From Rhynochetos jubatus (lineage: Eukaryota > Chordata > Aves > Eurypygiformes > Rhynochetidae), in contig CM050655.1 in the NCBI GenBank assembly GCA_027574665.1, positions 14,627,170 to 14,691,169 of the forward strand: DNA of 64,000 nucleotides. The letters run 5' to 3'. Under the pieces are notes generated by a model that saw only the letters and a list, made by a program, of their open reading frames with translations, had not been told where the DNA came from and made no database searches. This document shows positions 45,926 to 58,745 of this stretch, piece after piece (the first letter of the stretch is position 1; every line of letters begins with the position of its first letter). The translations under genes and the position numbers were made by a program.

Positions 45926-48900
45926 GCCTCTCCAACCTTAGGCCATTACTGTAAGCATAAAATAAAAGTAGATTCACTTTTCAAGTGGAACCGTTTTGGC
46001 ATCACATTAAAACTGAGTTCACATACTAAATCAGTTTTAGACATCAGTGCATTTTTTCTCTTAATATCACAGATACATTGCAGTTTCAAACAGGAAAAAA
46101 AGTTTTAAAAAGGCAAAACACATTAATAATCTATCTTTCACTTTATTATTGAACATGATGTGGTCCAGACTGCATCAGGAACTTGAAATGCATCTTTGCC
46201 TGATATATAAATTGCCTTTGAATGTCAAGTTACTTTAACCACAGGAAAGCCAGTTTAGCACAGACTGATTTCCTGATAGTGGATTTAATAGCTGGGTATT
46301 TATTTATTCCTCCTTCATAACTGTTGAAGAAAGAGGAAAATATAACACCTAGTCAAGTGTAATATTGCATGTGAGCTTTAGTTCATGATTTTCACCAAAA
46401 TTCCACCCAGCACAGCTTGGGCTGGGTGCAGGACTCTGTGCCAGAGAGGGAAGAGGACCATTCTTCCCAGCCCTATTTCTTCTCCATCATCTGCTCAGAT
46501 CTTGGGCTTACAGGCCCAGGTGTTAGGGGCAGCATCTCCTCTGTTTCCTTCTCCATCAGGAGTGCTGAGAGTGCAGAAGGATGGAAACTTGGTTTTGCCA
46601 CTACAACACACTTGTTCTAATTATATTTCTATAGAAATGAGAAACTAGTTGTGCTGAAATTGTAGAGATTATAAACATTGTGTTCTGTATCGTGCCATCA
46701 GCTTTTAAGCAGATGGCTTAGTTTAGTCGGCAGATGTCCTGGTAGCGTGATCTATTACCGAGTTGACAACAAATAAACTTACTAGGCTGACCAACCTTTA
46801 AGGAATTCATGAAAACTTCTCAAGCTCAGAATAGTCCTCAACAGGAATATTTATATATTACTAGTTTTCATGTTTATGTATTACTGTCTCCATTCCTGAT
46901 CTCATAGCCTTTTAGACACATACTAGGTTTTCTCTACCAGAACAAAGTGCCATCAGCTCTGCAAATCTCAGCAGTAAAACATAGGAGTGAAAATTATGCT
47001 CTGAATTTTTTGTGATTATATCCTATTTGATGTGAAGTTCAAAGGTCTGAGATATGTAGGATTCAGTGGAATGTATTTGTTGGTTATATTCAGATCTGAT
47101 TAAAAAATATTTGTGATGTGAGCTAGAAACAATTTTAGCTTTGCTTGGAAATGTGTTGTACTAATCCCCTGTTCATAATGGTAGATAAGAAAGGAACTTT
47201 TCAAGTCTGTGTATCTGTATTACTTTTACTTTGCTGAGAAAACACAGTTCTCTGTAGAATGGCTAACAGTCAACTAGTTTCTTTTTATGACTGATCTAAG
47301 AGGTACAAAAAAAATAGACACTGCTAGCAACCAGGAGCTCATGTAAAAAAAGAAGGGGGAAACACAACTTCACAACCAAGTCACTGGAATTCTACTGAAC
47401 ACAAACTTTCTCCCAAATAAAAATCTGACCAGCCACCTGCAAATTTCTCCACTAAGGCTAGGTTAACAAGGATAAGGATAACTGATGGCTGTATTTTTAT
47501 CATCATAATAAAAAACTTTCCTAGGTATTTTTGGATCTTTTTTTTCAAATAATCTAAAGTTAGGGCATCTATTGTATCTTGATTTTGTCGAGCACATAAT
47601 TGATTTTGCTAGCTTCCTTTCATTGCTGTATTTCAGAGTTTGATGTAGACAGAAAAATTTCAGTTCAAGGTCTGATTTAACAATTATGGCTTGGAAATGA
47701 CTTCACTGCAGAGCATTTATAGATGTTACATGCAGTCAGAGTATAAATGCAGATATTTTAGTGAATCTGTGTATTTTGCTGCCACAACTATGTTTCCAGC
47801 TACTGCACTAGTTACCTTTACATATACCTGTGATAATCAAGCAATGAAATATAGTCATGCACAATGGAGTGAGACAGTCCTTTAAAATGCCCTTGTGACT
47901 CTCATTTCCTTATAAACACTATAAACTTTAAAGCTAATCCTGGTCCCATTGTTTACACGTTTTCATTCTTACCCTGCTGTTTCTAAGAACACCATGAACT
48001 AGAAATGATGCTTTGGATAAAACCTCTTTCAGTACACCTGTATCCTTTGTGTGTATTTGCTAAATACTGCATGAAATGTGAAGTTCTACTATTGGTACCC
48101 TTTTTATGACATATCTGGGGAACTATTCACATGTTTAAAATTAAGCACATTCTTAATATTGTCAATGAACTGATGCTTATACCTATGAAAGACCTTGCTT
48201 GCAGAGGAATCAGAGCTTGGGGACAAGAAAATGGGTATTACTACAATATAGAAACCATTAATTTCAATACAACATTATATGTTATTGCAGTCTGTGGATC
48301 ACTCATCCCCAGAGAAACTTGAAAACAGAATTGAGCTAATAGATATAATGGCCACGCCTGCAGATGCGGTACAGGTTTACAAGCATCCCATACAAAGCCT
48401 ATAAATCTGCCTACTGAAAATTAATACCAGCTATAATACAGTATATGTGCAAAAATCTCTGAAGGCTGAATAGCACCCAAAGTCCACATGGTTTACTTCA
48501 ATGAAACATTACACAAAACCCCAAAATCTAAATGGTCAAAACAAGACCAGCACACTCCCTGTCCACAGAGTTACTTTGTTGTAACTGACAAACACAGAAT
48601 AAAACCACCTACATTAACACTTTATACTCTCCTCCTTTCCACTTTGCAGCAGAATCATCCATGCTTATTCTTGATAGCCTAGGCAAACTGCATGACATCT
48701 TTTAATGAATCAAACCTACTATTTCACTCAGTTGTTCACAAGTACAGCTACATCCATTCAAAAGATACTGTCCACTCCTATTCTCTTCTCCACCCCTTTG
48801 GAATAACAATTTTTAAACATAGCTTCAGTTCAGTATTTCCATTTTAACCAAGTTCTAAATATTTTCTGTTTCTACATCTTTTGTTCATCTTTCTCCCCAG

Positions 48901-50470
48901 TTCACTCCTCTTTCTTTGGAAACAGGAGTTGGATGCTTCAGGAGAGCATTTAAATCATATCAGCCAAATGGCTCCAATTGCTCTTAGGCTTGTTACGACA
49001 GCTATCAAAGCCAGGAACAGTTCAGACTAATTTTGGTTACTCCGCACAAAATGCAAGCCTACTACTATGGGCTTATTTTTCTCAGTTCTTTCTTTTTATG
49101 GATTACAAACACCTTATACATTGAGAAGGCTTAGGTTGCAGGCTGAAAGAAGTCTATAACTTGCTAAAGATAGAACAGAACTATATGGATTAATTGTTGT
49201 TGGGTTTATTTGTAATCTTCTCAACACCCATACATCATTGACATTTGTGTTTTCAGTTACTAGTACAATATACTTCAAGGTAATTCATATTATGGAGTTG
49301 GAAATTTGTTTCTATTAGCTTTTGAAAGATGATGATTAGAATGCTACAGAAAAGATTGACTCATGTTCCTTTAAAATACTTGTGTTTAATTCATCTATAA
49401 CCTTGGGTAATATAATAAGCCTGACCTGAAAACTGCAAGGTTTCCTCCCAAGCTCAAGAAAAGCTTTTCTGCACTGTTACCTGTTAGTTGTTCATAGAAT
49501 TTAAGATCATGAAAACCAGATTTTTTCTGCTATTTCAATGAATTGCTCTGATTAACTGTAACACATTACTGTTTCAGTCTTTCTGTACTGTTAAATCTTC
49601 TAGAAAACTTCTGCAGAGCCTCTTGTTGAAGTCAAGCAATGGTCAGTAGTCAAATAACTGTATCTAACTATGGTAGCAGGACAGATGTCTAATTCTGAGC
49701 AGCTTTGTCCTCTGGTACTGTAGCTCAGACATGATGCAAAGGTCTGGTCTTACTTCATAATTACACTAGGAATTAGGAGAAATCCCTTGATTCAGAGAGG
49801 GGTGCCAGGTGTCAATGCCTGGCCTAGCAGAGATGAACTGCCATAGAAGGTATTCCTCCAATGGACTCTGTGCAGCACAAACAGCTCCGTCCAACATATG
49901 AGGGTATAGGAATCTTGGCCACCAGCTCGTTGAAGAGAAAGTGGAGCAAGAGAAGGAGGCATTAGGACACAATTCTTAGCTAACAGTCATCTTTTACTTG
50001 CATACCAGTCCTTCCTTTCCACTCCTAATCTCATTCTATGCAACGGAGACATGACAGCTGAACTCATAGCTTTGAACAAATGGCTGTGCACTAGCTCGTT
50101 TCAGGACCATGCTAATGCAGCCAGATGGCTTCTGAACTCATGTATCTGCAAGATCCTCTACTATTACTTCATACAGACTTGGGGTTCTGCACAGCATCGC
50201 ACTGCACCATGAATGCATACTAAAGCAATTTTACAGGCAAGAAAACTACGTGTTGGTGGAGTAACAGGCATTAAAGCAATGAGGCGTCATTTATATGCAA
50301 ACTGCTCTTGGTCCTAGTCTCCTAAACTACAGCTCACATGGAACTGAGGTATAGGAATCCATTTCTGAATCTGGACCTGTCTCATGCATTTCAAATTTGC
50401 CGGAAGTGCATAATAAAACCACAAACTAGTGTCAAGAAAAAAGAACAGGAAAAAACTAGTGAGGCAAATG
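45926..50470. other. Unique AT-rich sequence, no gene seen
   Basis: A GC-richer patch at 46400-46610 holds two overlapping frames (67 and 87 codons) with no recognised domain. A microRNA-217 seed-region resemblance near 46168 was examined and rejected. Nothing else was recognised. Confidence 0.5.
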
Positions 50471-50563
50471 TAAAAAAAAAAAAAAAAACCAAACCCAAAA
50501 CAACAACAACAAAACCCAAAACCAAAACAAAAAAAAAAAAAAAAAAAAAGAAAAAGAAAAAGG
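50471..50563. repeat. A-rich low-complexity tract
   Basis: A17 (50472-50488), then AAACCC and CAA repeats, then A21 (50529-50549) and a GAAAAA end. The long Lys/Phe frames crossing it on both strands are artefacts. I see no retroposed gene or SINE body upstream. Confidence 0.9.
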
Positions 50564-52727
50564 AAGTTGCAGCAAAGCAAAAGTCATGAGTGAGCAAAAG
50601 TTCACCAAAGTAGCTTAAAAGAGCCCCAAAGAAGCAAAAGTCTGTCAGTGGGAGAGTTTTCCCCTGTGACTCTGATCCTCAAGTTTAGAGCTCTCTGGCT
50701 ATAACCAAAAGGAACACAGGTTTTTACAACATAAACAGAGAAATTTTTAACTCAAGCTACATAATAGGCTTGCTTTTCAGTTACAAGGTGTTTCATTCTG
50801 CTGCACAAGAGACTCACTTTTAACTACCAGAGTAGTGCTTTTATAGAGCTTGCTGGTTTAACTTGTGATCAGCCTTTTTACCATAAGCTACTGTCACTGC
50901 TCCATCCTTGACTCCTTGCTTTAAATTAACTCCTTAGTTGCCACCATACTCAAACCATCTTTGAGTGCACAAATTTTCTGTTTGAAATAGCCTCAATTTA
51001 TTATTCCAAGAAGAGAAAGACGGCAGGTATGGGAAAAACACACCATAAGTAACATTCCTATACAGCTTTTAAGTTTCAGAGCAGACCGCTGTGAGTCATC
51101 CTGCTTGCCATGGCACATACTACACCAGGACACACCATATCCAGTCTTCTCTTGAGAACAACTCAAAGGATGCCACTATTATTACAGCCTGAGTTGGGGT
51201 AGACCCAGCACACAAATAAAAAAGAAATATAGCTCATGATCTTCACGTCCATATCCATTATGTTTCTGAGATTCAGTTGCTATTGGAACACTTTTCTGTT
51301 CCACCTGATCTCTCAGTCGAGCTATGAACTTCAGCTTTCCAGGCATAACCACTTCACCAGTATCATACCACAGGCAGCCCTGTGAGTTCTTTCTTTCACT
51401 GGGACAACATGAGGGCTCTGTGGGTTCTCCTCAAGGTCACCTCCTCAAGATTTCTAAAAGGATAGACAGGAATCCAGAGGGATTTACCAGCAGCCTGACA
51501 GGCACTGATCTTGGTACAAGTCAGACTTTGACGGTTCTGAAAATCCCAGTTCGAGTCTGTTTCCAGCTCTAGGCACCTAAATCTTTAAAATAAGATTGCA
51601 TAAGAGTGCATAACAAGGTCATTTAAGGAGATCAAATAAGCTTTAAGTGGCATATGGCTATAAAAGCAACAAAAGCAGCTGTTAAATGATAACAGCTTTT
51701 GGACATGAACTACAATAGCTAGGACGCTTTTCAACTGGCCATTTAGATAAGATAGAGAAGAATAAAACAACAGTAATAAAAAACATCAAAAAGCTCTCTT
51801 CTAAGTACAAATCTGTAACCTGAATCGAGAAAGTCACAACAAACTTTCTTCTGTTATCTCCAAAGGAATTAATTGTACACTATTCTTCCGTTAGCTAGCT
51901 GTTAGTAAAGAAATAGTTTGGACACAACTTCAAAGTGAGTATCAAATCACAAATTCAGTTGGACTGAAAAACTCTCTGCTGATGAGGTTGTAATCTATGT
52001 TAAGGAAAAAAACAATTCTGGCTGTCCAATAATTCTCAGAGACAGATGACAGCCTTTGGGTACTACAAGTAAGGTTCAGTGAAGTTCGGCTAGAACACTG
52101 GGTTCTGGAGAACTCCCCACCTCCTCCAGGAGCCAGCCCTCAGCCATTCCTCTTTAACTGATGATTCCTGCTATTGTCCAAGAAGTCACTTCCCTACTTT
52201 CCCCACTGCAGTAACCCTCTCCTTCCTCATACTCTGGACTGCTGGGTAAGCAGGGAGAGGGAGTAGCTAGACCAGAGCTGGCTGTCATTCAGAGGGGGGC
52301 AGAAATGTAGGAATGGGTAGGTCAACCCTGCAGCTGCAATGGAGAGGGAGGCGTGAGTGAGGGCACAAGCGACACTTCCTGGCCAAGCAACAGCCGCTAC
52401 CACACGTTGGCTACTCCACAAGGAGGAAAGGGAGCAGATCAGCTGTCTGAGCTGGGTACTACTTGAATGCTATTTTCATGGCAAAGACAAGGTGCGCAGT
52501 CTGCTGCTGTGGGCAAGTGTCTATTTTTTCTAATCTTAGAAGTATCCCTAAGAGAAAGAGGCACTTGAGGAAAATGGTACAGGCAATGACCCCTAAAACA
52601 GTGCAAGTGAAACACGGGATTTTTACAATTAATTACATCATGGTCAGCATCAACAGATCACACTGCTAAGTCATTATCCGAGACAATTGTATATATGCAA
52701 TCATATTCTCATCACCTTCCTATGTAT
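50564..52727. other. Unique sequence, no gene supported
   Basis: 51535-51590 (TCTAGGCACCTAAATCTTTA and neighbours) weakly resembles an ancient sauropsid repeat that contains TAGGCACCTAAATACCTTT. 52090-52440 is GC-richer without a recognisable feature. Frames of 60-82 codons match nothing. Confidence 0.45.
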
Positions 52728-52860
52728 TTAGAACTGTCCTGTGAGACAGGGAGAAATGTAACTGCTACTAAGACACAGAGAAGGTGACTTACCTGAGACC
52801 ACAAAGGATGGGTGCAGTTTATTAAGAAGTGGAACTCCTGGCATCATATGCCATCATAAC
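52728..52860 (-). repeat. MIR-type SINE relic
   Basis: Antisense MIR in order: AAGACACAGAGAAGGTGACT (52769-52788), TACCTGAGACCACAAA (52789-52805), AGAAGTGGAACTCCTGGCAT (near 52825-52844). The consensus is GAGGCACAGAGAGGTGACTT, GCCTGAGGCCACACAG, then GGCAGAGC...ACCCAGGAGTCC. The TCCTGTGAGACAGG upstream fits the 3' CCTCACAGG region. Confidence 0.6.
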
Positions 52861-53437
52861 ACGCAGTGTCCATTCTGTGCCTCCCAGGATAATGCTCTTA
52901 CATTGGCCTCAGCTGACTCTGTACCAGGACCTGAATGAAACAAAAGCAGTTACATAAAACTCATTAAAATAAAGTGATCTAGGCCTTTTTTTACAGAGTT
53001 TATAAATTTCTACTTTTTAAACTTCACTGAGTTGAGCTCTGTCTTCTAAAAAAGGTAGAAATTCAGATTCCACAAATACTTCTGTTCCAACGGGATTAAT
53101 TTTAGTCAGAATTCCAATGATTAAGTAACAAATAATCACAGAAAATAAAGATGCACATACTTTTTAAACACCAGCAATGCTACAAATTCAGATGAAATGG
53201 AGCATACTAACAACAGCAAAAAAATCCTTGCATTTCAGTTTTCCTAACCATCAAGGAATGCTCCCTGGATTTTCTGCAGAGACATCTGTAAAGTGCATTT
53301 AATAAAATATATAATTATAATTTTAATTCTTGTTTAATTAATATTTTTTCTATTTTTTTCTTCAGGGCACGTATCTCATTTGTCACATGGATTTGGGCTC
53401 ATGTTTGACCTAATAATTTTAGAATGACATTTTTTTT
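52861..53437. other. AT-rich unique sequence, no gene seen
   Basis: Very AT-rich from 53280 to 53360, including TATATAATTATAATTTTAAT. Nothing else was recognised. Confidence 0.5.
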
Positions 53438-53557
53438 GTCCTAACACTACAGTTTTGCAGTTATGAAAGTCTAGATTTTTGTCCTAACATAGTTTTGCAA
53501 TTTTAAACTTCTAGGACTTGCCCTAACAAACATTATAGTTATGAAGTTTTCAACTTT
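53438..53557. repeat. Degenerate three-unit tandem repeat
   Basis: GTCCTAACACTACAGTTTTG (unit starting 53438) recurs as GTCCTAACATAGTTTTGCAA (starting 53481) and more loosely as GCCCTAACAAACATTATAGT (starting 53520). The first two units share TAGTTTTGCA-type and CTAGATT/CTAGGACTT-type inner segments. Unit length is about 39-43 bp. A half-related CCTAATAATTTTAGAATGAC precedes at 53409. This looks like an old minisatellite. Confidence 0.7.
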
Positions 53558-56500
53558 AAGTTAAATATAAATCAGACTGAGTTTGGGATGACAATTTAGA
53601 AAAATGTCTTCATGTCCTGGACTTAAATAAGCACCCCTTAGTACAGATTTCATCTAATCCAGAGGTACTCAAATTCCACCCATTTCCTTCATTTCTGTAC
53701 CAGGACTTGCTTTCAGCTGCTTCCATTGTCCGTGCTACATTGATGTACATCTAATCTTTCATTGTGTTTCAATTAAATTCACAATTATATTGGCATGGAG
53801 TTTAAATTCCCTTTCCAGATAACATGGAAAGTCTCAGATTTTGAAAATTCACCAAACTTGGAGGAGAAACCCTCACAAGAGTCCAGAAGAATGTCCTCTG
53901 TGATCTTAGCAACTGCAGCTAATGAGCCCTGTATCACTGGTCACTGTCTCCTCTGTTCTACCAACACCGCTGTTTGTATGGTTGCATTGCAGGGTTGAAA
54001 TGATCTTCATTTAAGGTCAGACTCTTTATTTACTAGAGGGTCAGGTTTTTTGGTTAGTTGTTTTTCTAAAATCAGAAACCTTGCAGCTGACTGGTTTGCA
54101 CTTTATTCTCAAAAGCTGTTGTACCAGTGAAGTGAAAAGGCAATGAACTGCAGAACAGAAATGAATTTCTGGGGGCAGAGAGAAGTGGAAATGTCTAATC
54201 TGGCTTCCTTGCCAGAACTGACATGACATAAATATGTTGTTTTCAGTCAAGCAAAATTCCGAGCCTCTAGGTAAATATTCACATTTATTTTGGTTAAAAG
54301 GCTTAGGCTAATTGCCTACTGAAGTATGCAATAATTAAGAGAGGACTTAAAGACAATACAAAGAGGAACTCTTCTGCACATAAAATAGTGCTTTCACCAG
54401 GCACCAGCTTAATTTGAAACAATAAACTTCAAGGATCTCAACAGGAATGACACAAGTTTATCAGAGAGCTTACAAATTCCAGTTCTTCATGGGACTGGAA
54501 AACTGGAGGAAGTTTCAGAAATCTAGATCTGCAGCTGCTTTAATTTTCAGACAAATATTTAAGAGTTAATTACAACAATTGAAAAGCATGGGTTTAGAGG
54601 CAGTTTTTGATCAAACTCCAATTTTGTTTTGGGATATTTTTCAGCTATTCCATGTGCATGATACAAAATGATTCCATGAACATAATGCAAAAATACAGTC
54701 ACAAATTGATAGTAAGGATTAATATTATTATTAAAAAGTATACACACTGTAGAGCTCTGATATACATCCAGATTTGGATAACCTTATTTATTGAAGTTTC
54801 AATTTACTCTTCTACTAAAAAAACTGAAACCAAGTACAGGGCAAATAAACACAGAAAGAAGCATTCAGCATTTCTCATCAGACAAATGAAAAGAGATGCA
54901 TTAACTACTATAGAAGTCTGAATAAAAATGCCATCATTTTGATCAAACTAAATTGTAATTTTGATTTTACAAACATACACACAATTACATTTCCACATTA
55001 ATTAACTACTTTTAGTACAAGTGTAGAACAGAACATCAAATACCACAATTATCACAGCTCCAGACGAAGTTTTTAGTGTTTCAGTCACACCTTGACACAA
55101 CTATCCAAAGTGCAATCTTGTCAAAATGCATAAACCCACAGTCACCCCCACCTCCTCTGAACAGTTTATAGGTGTCTTTTAATCACTTCATTTGGAATAA
55201 GCCTCAATTTTATGCTATGCCCAACTCAATGAAGTTACAGTGCTACAACCCATTAGGCCTGCTTTAAAATGCAAGGCAATTATTAGTAATTGTTGTTGTA
55301 ATTTTTGTTGTATAAATGTTCTCTTCATTTGGCTGGCATGTAATGACATGTACTATGCCGCTTCCTTCCTTTTATACTTCCATTACTTCACTAATAGGAA
55401 TCTGTCGGGATCCATAGGTTTCTAAACTGACTTTGTTTCTAAACAGGCTTACTTCTCCCTTACTTGTGCCTGCTATCAATCTCTAACAAAAAATAGAACT
55501 TGAATTAAAAATTAAGAAATTAAAGAATAATTTTAACTTTCTTTCTTGATACTTTCGTATGTCTTATTTGACAAAATTATGAGAGCATGTCTTTATATAA
55601 AAACGTTTAAACATCAATTACTTTTGTCAGGAAATCCTTCATGAAGATTTATGAAACATACATCCATTGAAACAAATGATAACAGGGCACCGTTTACCTC
55701 TAGTGACCATTTTAAGCCCAACCTAACTCAATTATCATTTTTATTTCAGTCCAATTGCTTTTGTGATCACATATTTCCATTTTATCCATAACAACAAAGT
55801 ATTCACATAATATTTATGTTTGAAAAGCTCTTTTGTTTTTTTTTTTTCTAAATTTCATTTCACATTCAGGGAGGTTTTCTTTTTCTTTATATGACTGGTA
55901 ATTTTTCCAACATTAGAGTAGACATTTCTTCACCCAAGTTCTTTGGAACCTGACTGTATCATGTTTGCTCTATATTTCTTGCTTGTGATGGGAGTCAGAT
56001 CAGTACGTTGCCTCATCAGTAATAATACAATCAAATATATTAGCCAGAAAAGTATGCTGTCCCTTCATCCAACATCATATCAAACTGTGAAACTATAGAT
56101 CAAGTTCCAGAAATGTGTAGCATTTTCCCAGAGTGATTGAAGCCTCCTGCTCACATTTTCAAACCAATTTTTATGACCCCTTCAAAGATTGATGCATACA
56201 GAAAAAAGGTAAAAGCAAGATGGTGCAAAGGTCCCCTCTGAGCAGGAATTTCCAATCCCTGCTTACAGAACCACATCTCATTACTAAAAAATTATTGTAG
56301 GTGCTGGAGGAATGGTTTTTGGAGTATTTAACTGAAGAAGCCTGTTGTAGTGCACACAGCACCATGCTGTACACTTGCAGAGGCATAATCTTCAGATGCA
56401 CCATCTATTCCTGGGGCATTTTACAAGATCGCTCAGCTCCATAGGTTTCCTGAGCTCACTCCACACCTTTTCCTTCACTTGAAGCACTTCTAGGGTCTCT

Positions 56501-58689
56501 CTCCTTTCTCTGGCTCCCATGTTTCAGGACATTTAGATCAGTATTTATCTTAGAGATCCTTACCAAACTTTCAGATTGGGTTTGGAAGCAGACAAGGGGA
56601 TTAAAAACTAACAGGGGATTACAGGCAGACAGACCCATACAGTATGGAAGCATAAACCTTCTTTCTCTAGAAAACCAGACTAAAATCTATATAATGCTGG
56701 TTTATTGATGGTTTGAGTCAGGATCTTTTATTATGCACATCTACCTGTGTACCTGATATTGTCGGTCACATTGTGGCGTTGGTTTCATACTGTTCTAGCT
56801 CCATTACCGTCACTGGAAATAGCAGTGGATTATGTTGTGAAAAAAAAAGTCTTACTGCATCAAATTTATTTGGATCAGAAAAATTAAAGGTCTTGTCTTT
56901 CTGATCTAGGTGCATTTTAATATGCATTTAAATGACCAATTCTCTTTAAATGGATTTCATTCCTTACCTATTTTCAGAAAAGACATAAAAGGGAAATAAA
57001 AAGGTGGAGATGCCATAACTAAGACTGTTCAGGCTCAGCCCTAAATTAGGAAATACAAAAATCATGAAAGCCAGATAAAGGGAATCAAGCCAACACATTC
57101 ATATGCCTGTCAGCCTAGTTATGCATCTTCCGCCTAAGGTGACGAATCTATAACCTCAAAGTGTAGCGTAGTGTAACCATATTGTATTTCCACACAACAA
57201 AATCTTTGAACTTAGGCTGAACCCTGTTCAGGATCTTTCTACTGACAAAGAAACTACATTTGCATCGATTCTCCTAGCAGCTATTCTCTTCAGAGCAATA
57301 GATTGTGGATTCTTGACAGTAGGCATAGAGGCCTGACTTCTTTTCCTGCGCAGTATTTACATAAGCAGGACAGCTGTAAATTTCCAAGACTGCAGGTGAT
57401 TTCTTAATGATCTTGCTTTTAAAACACATTTTTTTAAAGATAGTAAATATATGTCAACAATTCTATATCTGCCGTTCTATCAGAATATTTTACATTGGAA
57501 TATGACAAGTTTAAGTGATATCCCCTACATATGTAATACCAGATACATGATGTTGACAATTTTCCTACGTGAAACCAAATAAGCCTTTGACTTACATTTA
57601 TAGCAGTGACTGAAACTGAAGCAAGAGAAATCACTGGGTTTAACGGTAACTAAATTAATTGCAAAGCCTTTGATCTAAATAACCATTTCTGATTTTAGTT
57701 TTATTTGTATGTTCTAGTCATTTGTCTAAAGAAAGGTTGACTCTTTTTGGGTGACAGAATTTGGTATTTCCTTCTGCTGCACTGAATGTATACGTATGTA
57801 TTTAATTTAGCAGTTATACATGACTACCTTATGTTTACTTAATTTCTAATATTTAGGCTTATTATGTTAGAAAATAATGGTGATTTTTTTAAAGTTGACA
57901 TGTATCAATTATATTAGCATGGAAATTGGAATATGCTTACAATAAACAAAACAAGCTCTTTAAAATTTTATTTGTTGAATTAAGTTGTCTTAAATATATC
58001 TGGTTCATAAGAAAACCAAAGTATTCAAATTCAAATTTTCAGTGCAAATGCAATTTAATTAACATAAGTATTTTTATGCTCTTCGTGATTTAAATATATT
58101 ATTTCTCTTTTTTCAGCACTTTAGGAAAAGTACATCTCACCTTGTCACATTTAGGTCCTAAACACAGATTGGGAAAGGGCAGAGGGAAGTTATTTCTTTT
58201 TCTGTTCTCACAACTGCATTTTAATTTTTCAATGTAGCAATTATAAACTACCTGAAAAAAAACCAAAACCAGAAGACTAAAATATTCACACACACAGGGA
58301 AGGCAGTGCCTCTATCAACAGCTTGTTCTAATTCCAAGAAAACTTTGGTAGAATATCTATGCGACTTATTACTATTTTCGAATGCCAATAGTTTTAATAA
58401 TTTGTAGCAAGTATAGTCATTATATAGACGATGATAGCTTCAAATTCTACATATATATGTGTGCATACTTTTCAATTATGAAATACGTGGTTAGAAAGTC
58501 AATGAAGATGAAAACAGATTTCATCTTCATCTACACTTCAACAGAAAATATAAAATCCGACTGCTGCACTCTTAAGACTGTGGGGGAAATGCGGAAGAAG
58601 TGCTTACATGGTGAACTGTGAAAAACTCATTTGTCAAGAATCATATGTATTCTCAGAAATTAAATGCATTAAACAGATTAGTTAAGACC
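53558..58689. other. Unique AT-rich sequence, no gene supported
   Basis: Frames are at most 104 codons (54607-54921), in AT-rich DNA without recognised domains. A T-rich tract (TTTTTTTTTT) lies near 55837-55848. Nothing else was identified in these five kilobases. Confidence 0.45.
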
Positions 58690-58745
58690 TTGCATTTACA
58701 CAGACTTTCACCTCAAAGAATCCTGAAGCTCTTTGCACATACATC
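58690..58745. repeat. Possible ancient amniote repeat relic
   Basis: CTTGCATTTACACAGACTTT (58690-58709), then CACCTCAAAGAATCC and GAAGCTCTTTGCACAT. This resembles the dispersed element containing GCATTTATATAGCGCCTTTCATC...GGATCTCAAAGCGCTTTACAAA. The match is suggestive only, and I cannot name the family with certainty. Confidence 0.3.

Noticed and set aside
46160..46200. microRNA-217-like stretch (ACTGCATCAGGAACT)
   Set aside because: Fifteen bases resemble the mature miR-217, but the bases after it diverge, no complementary star arm follows to make a hairpin, and no miR-216 neighbour is visible.
50451..50563. Poly(A) tail of a processed pseudogene or SINE
   Set aside because: No recognisable body precedes it. 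The only nearby duplicated bases (AACTAGTG) are both upstream of the tract and do not flank an insertion.
50314..50597. Lys-rich and Phe-rich ORFs of 68-88 codons
   Set aside because: They are translations of the A-rich low-complexity tract on its two strands.
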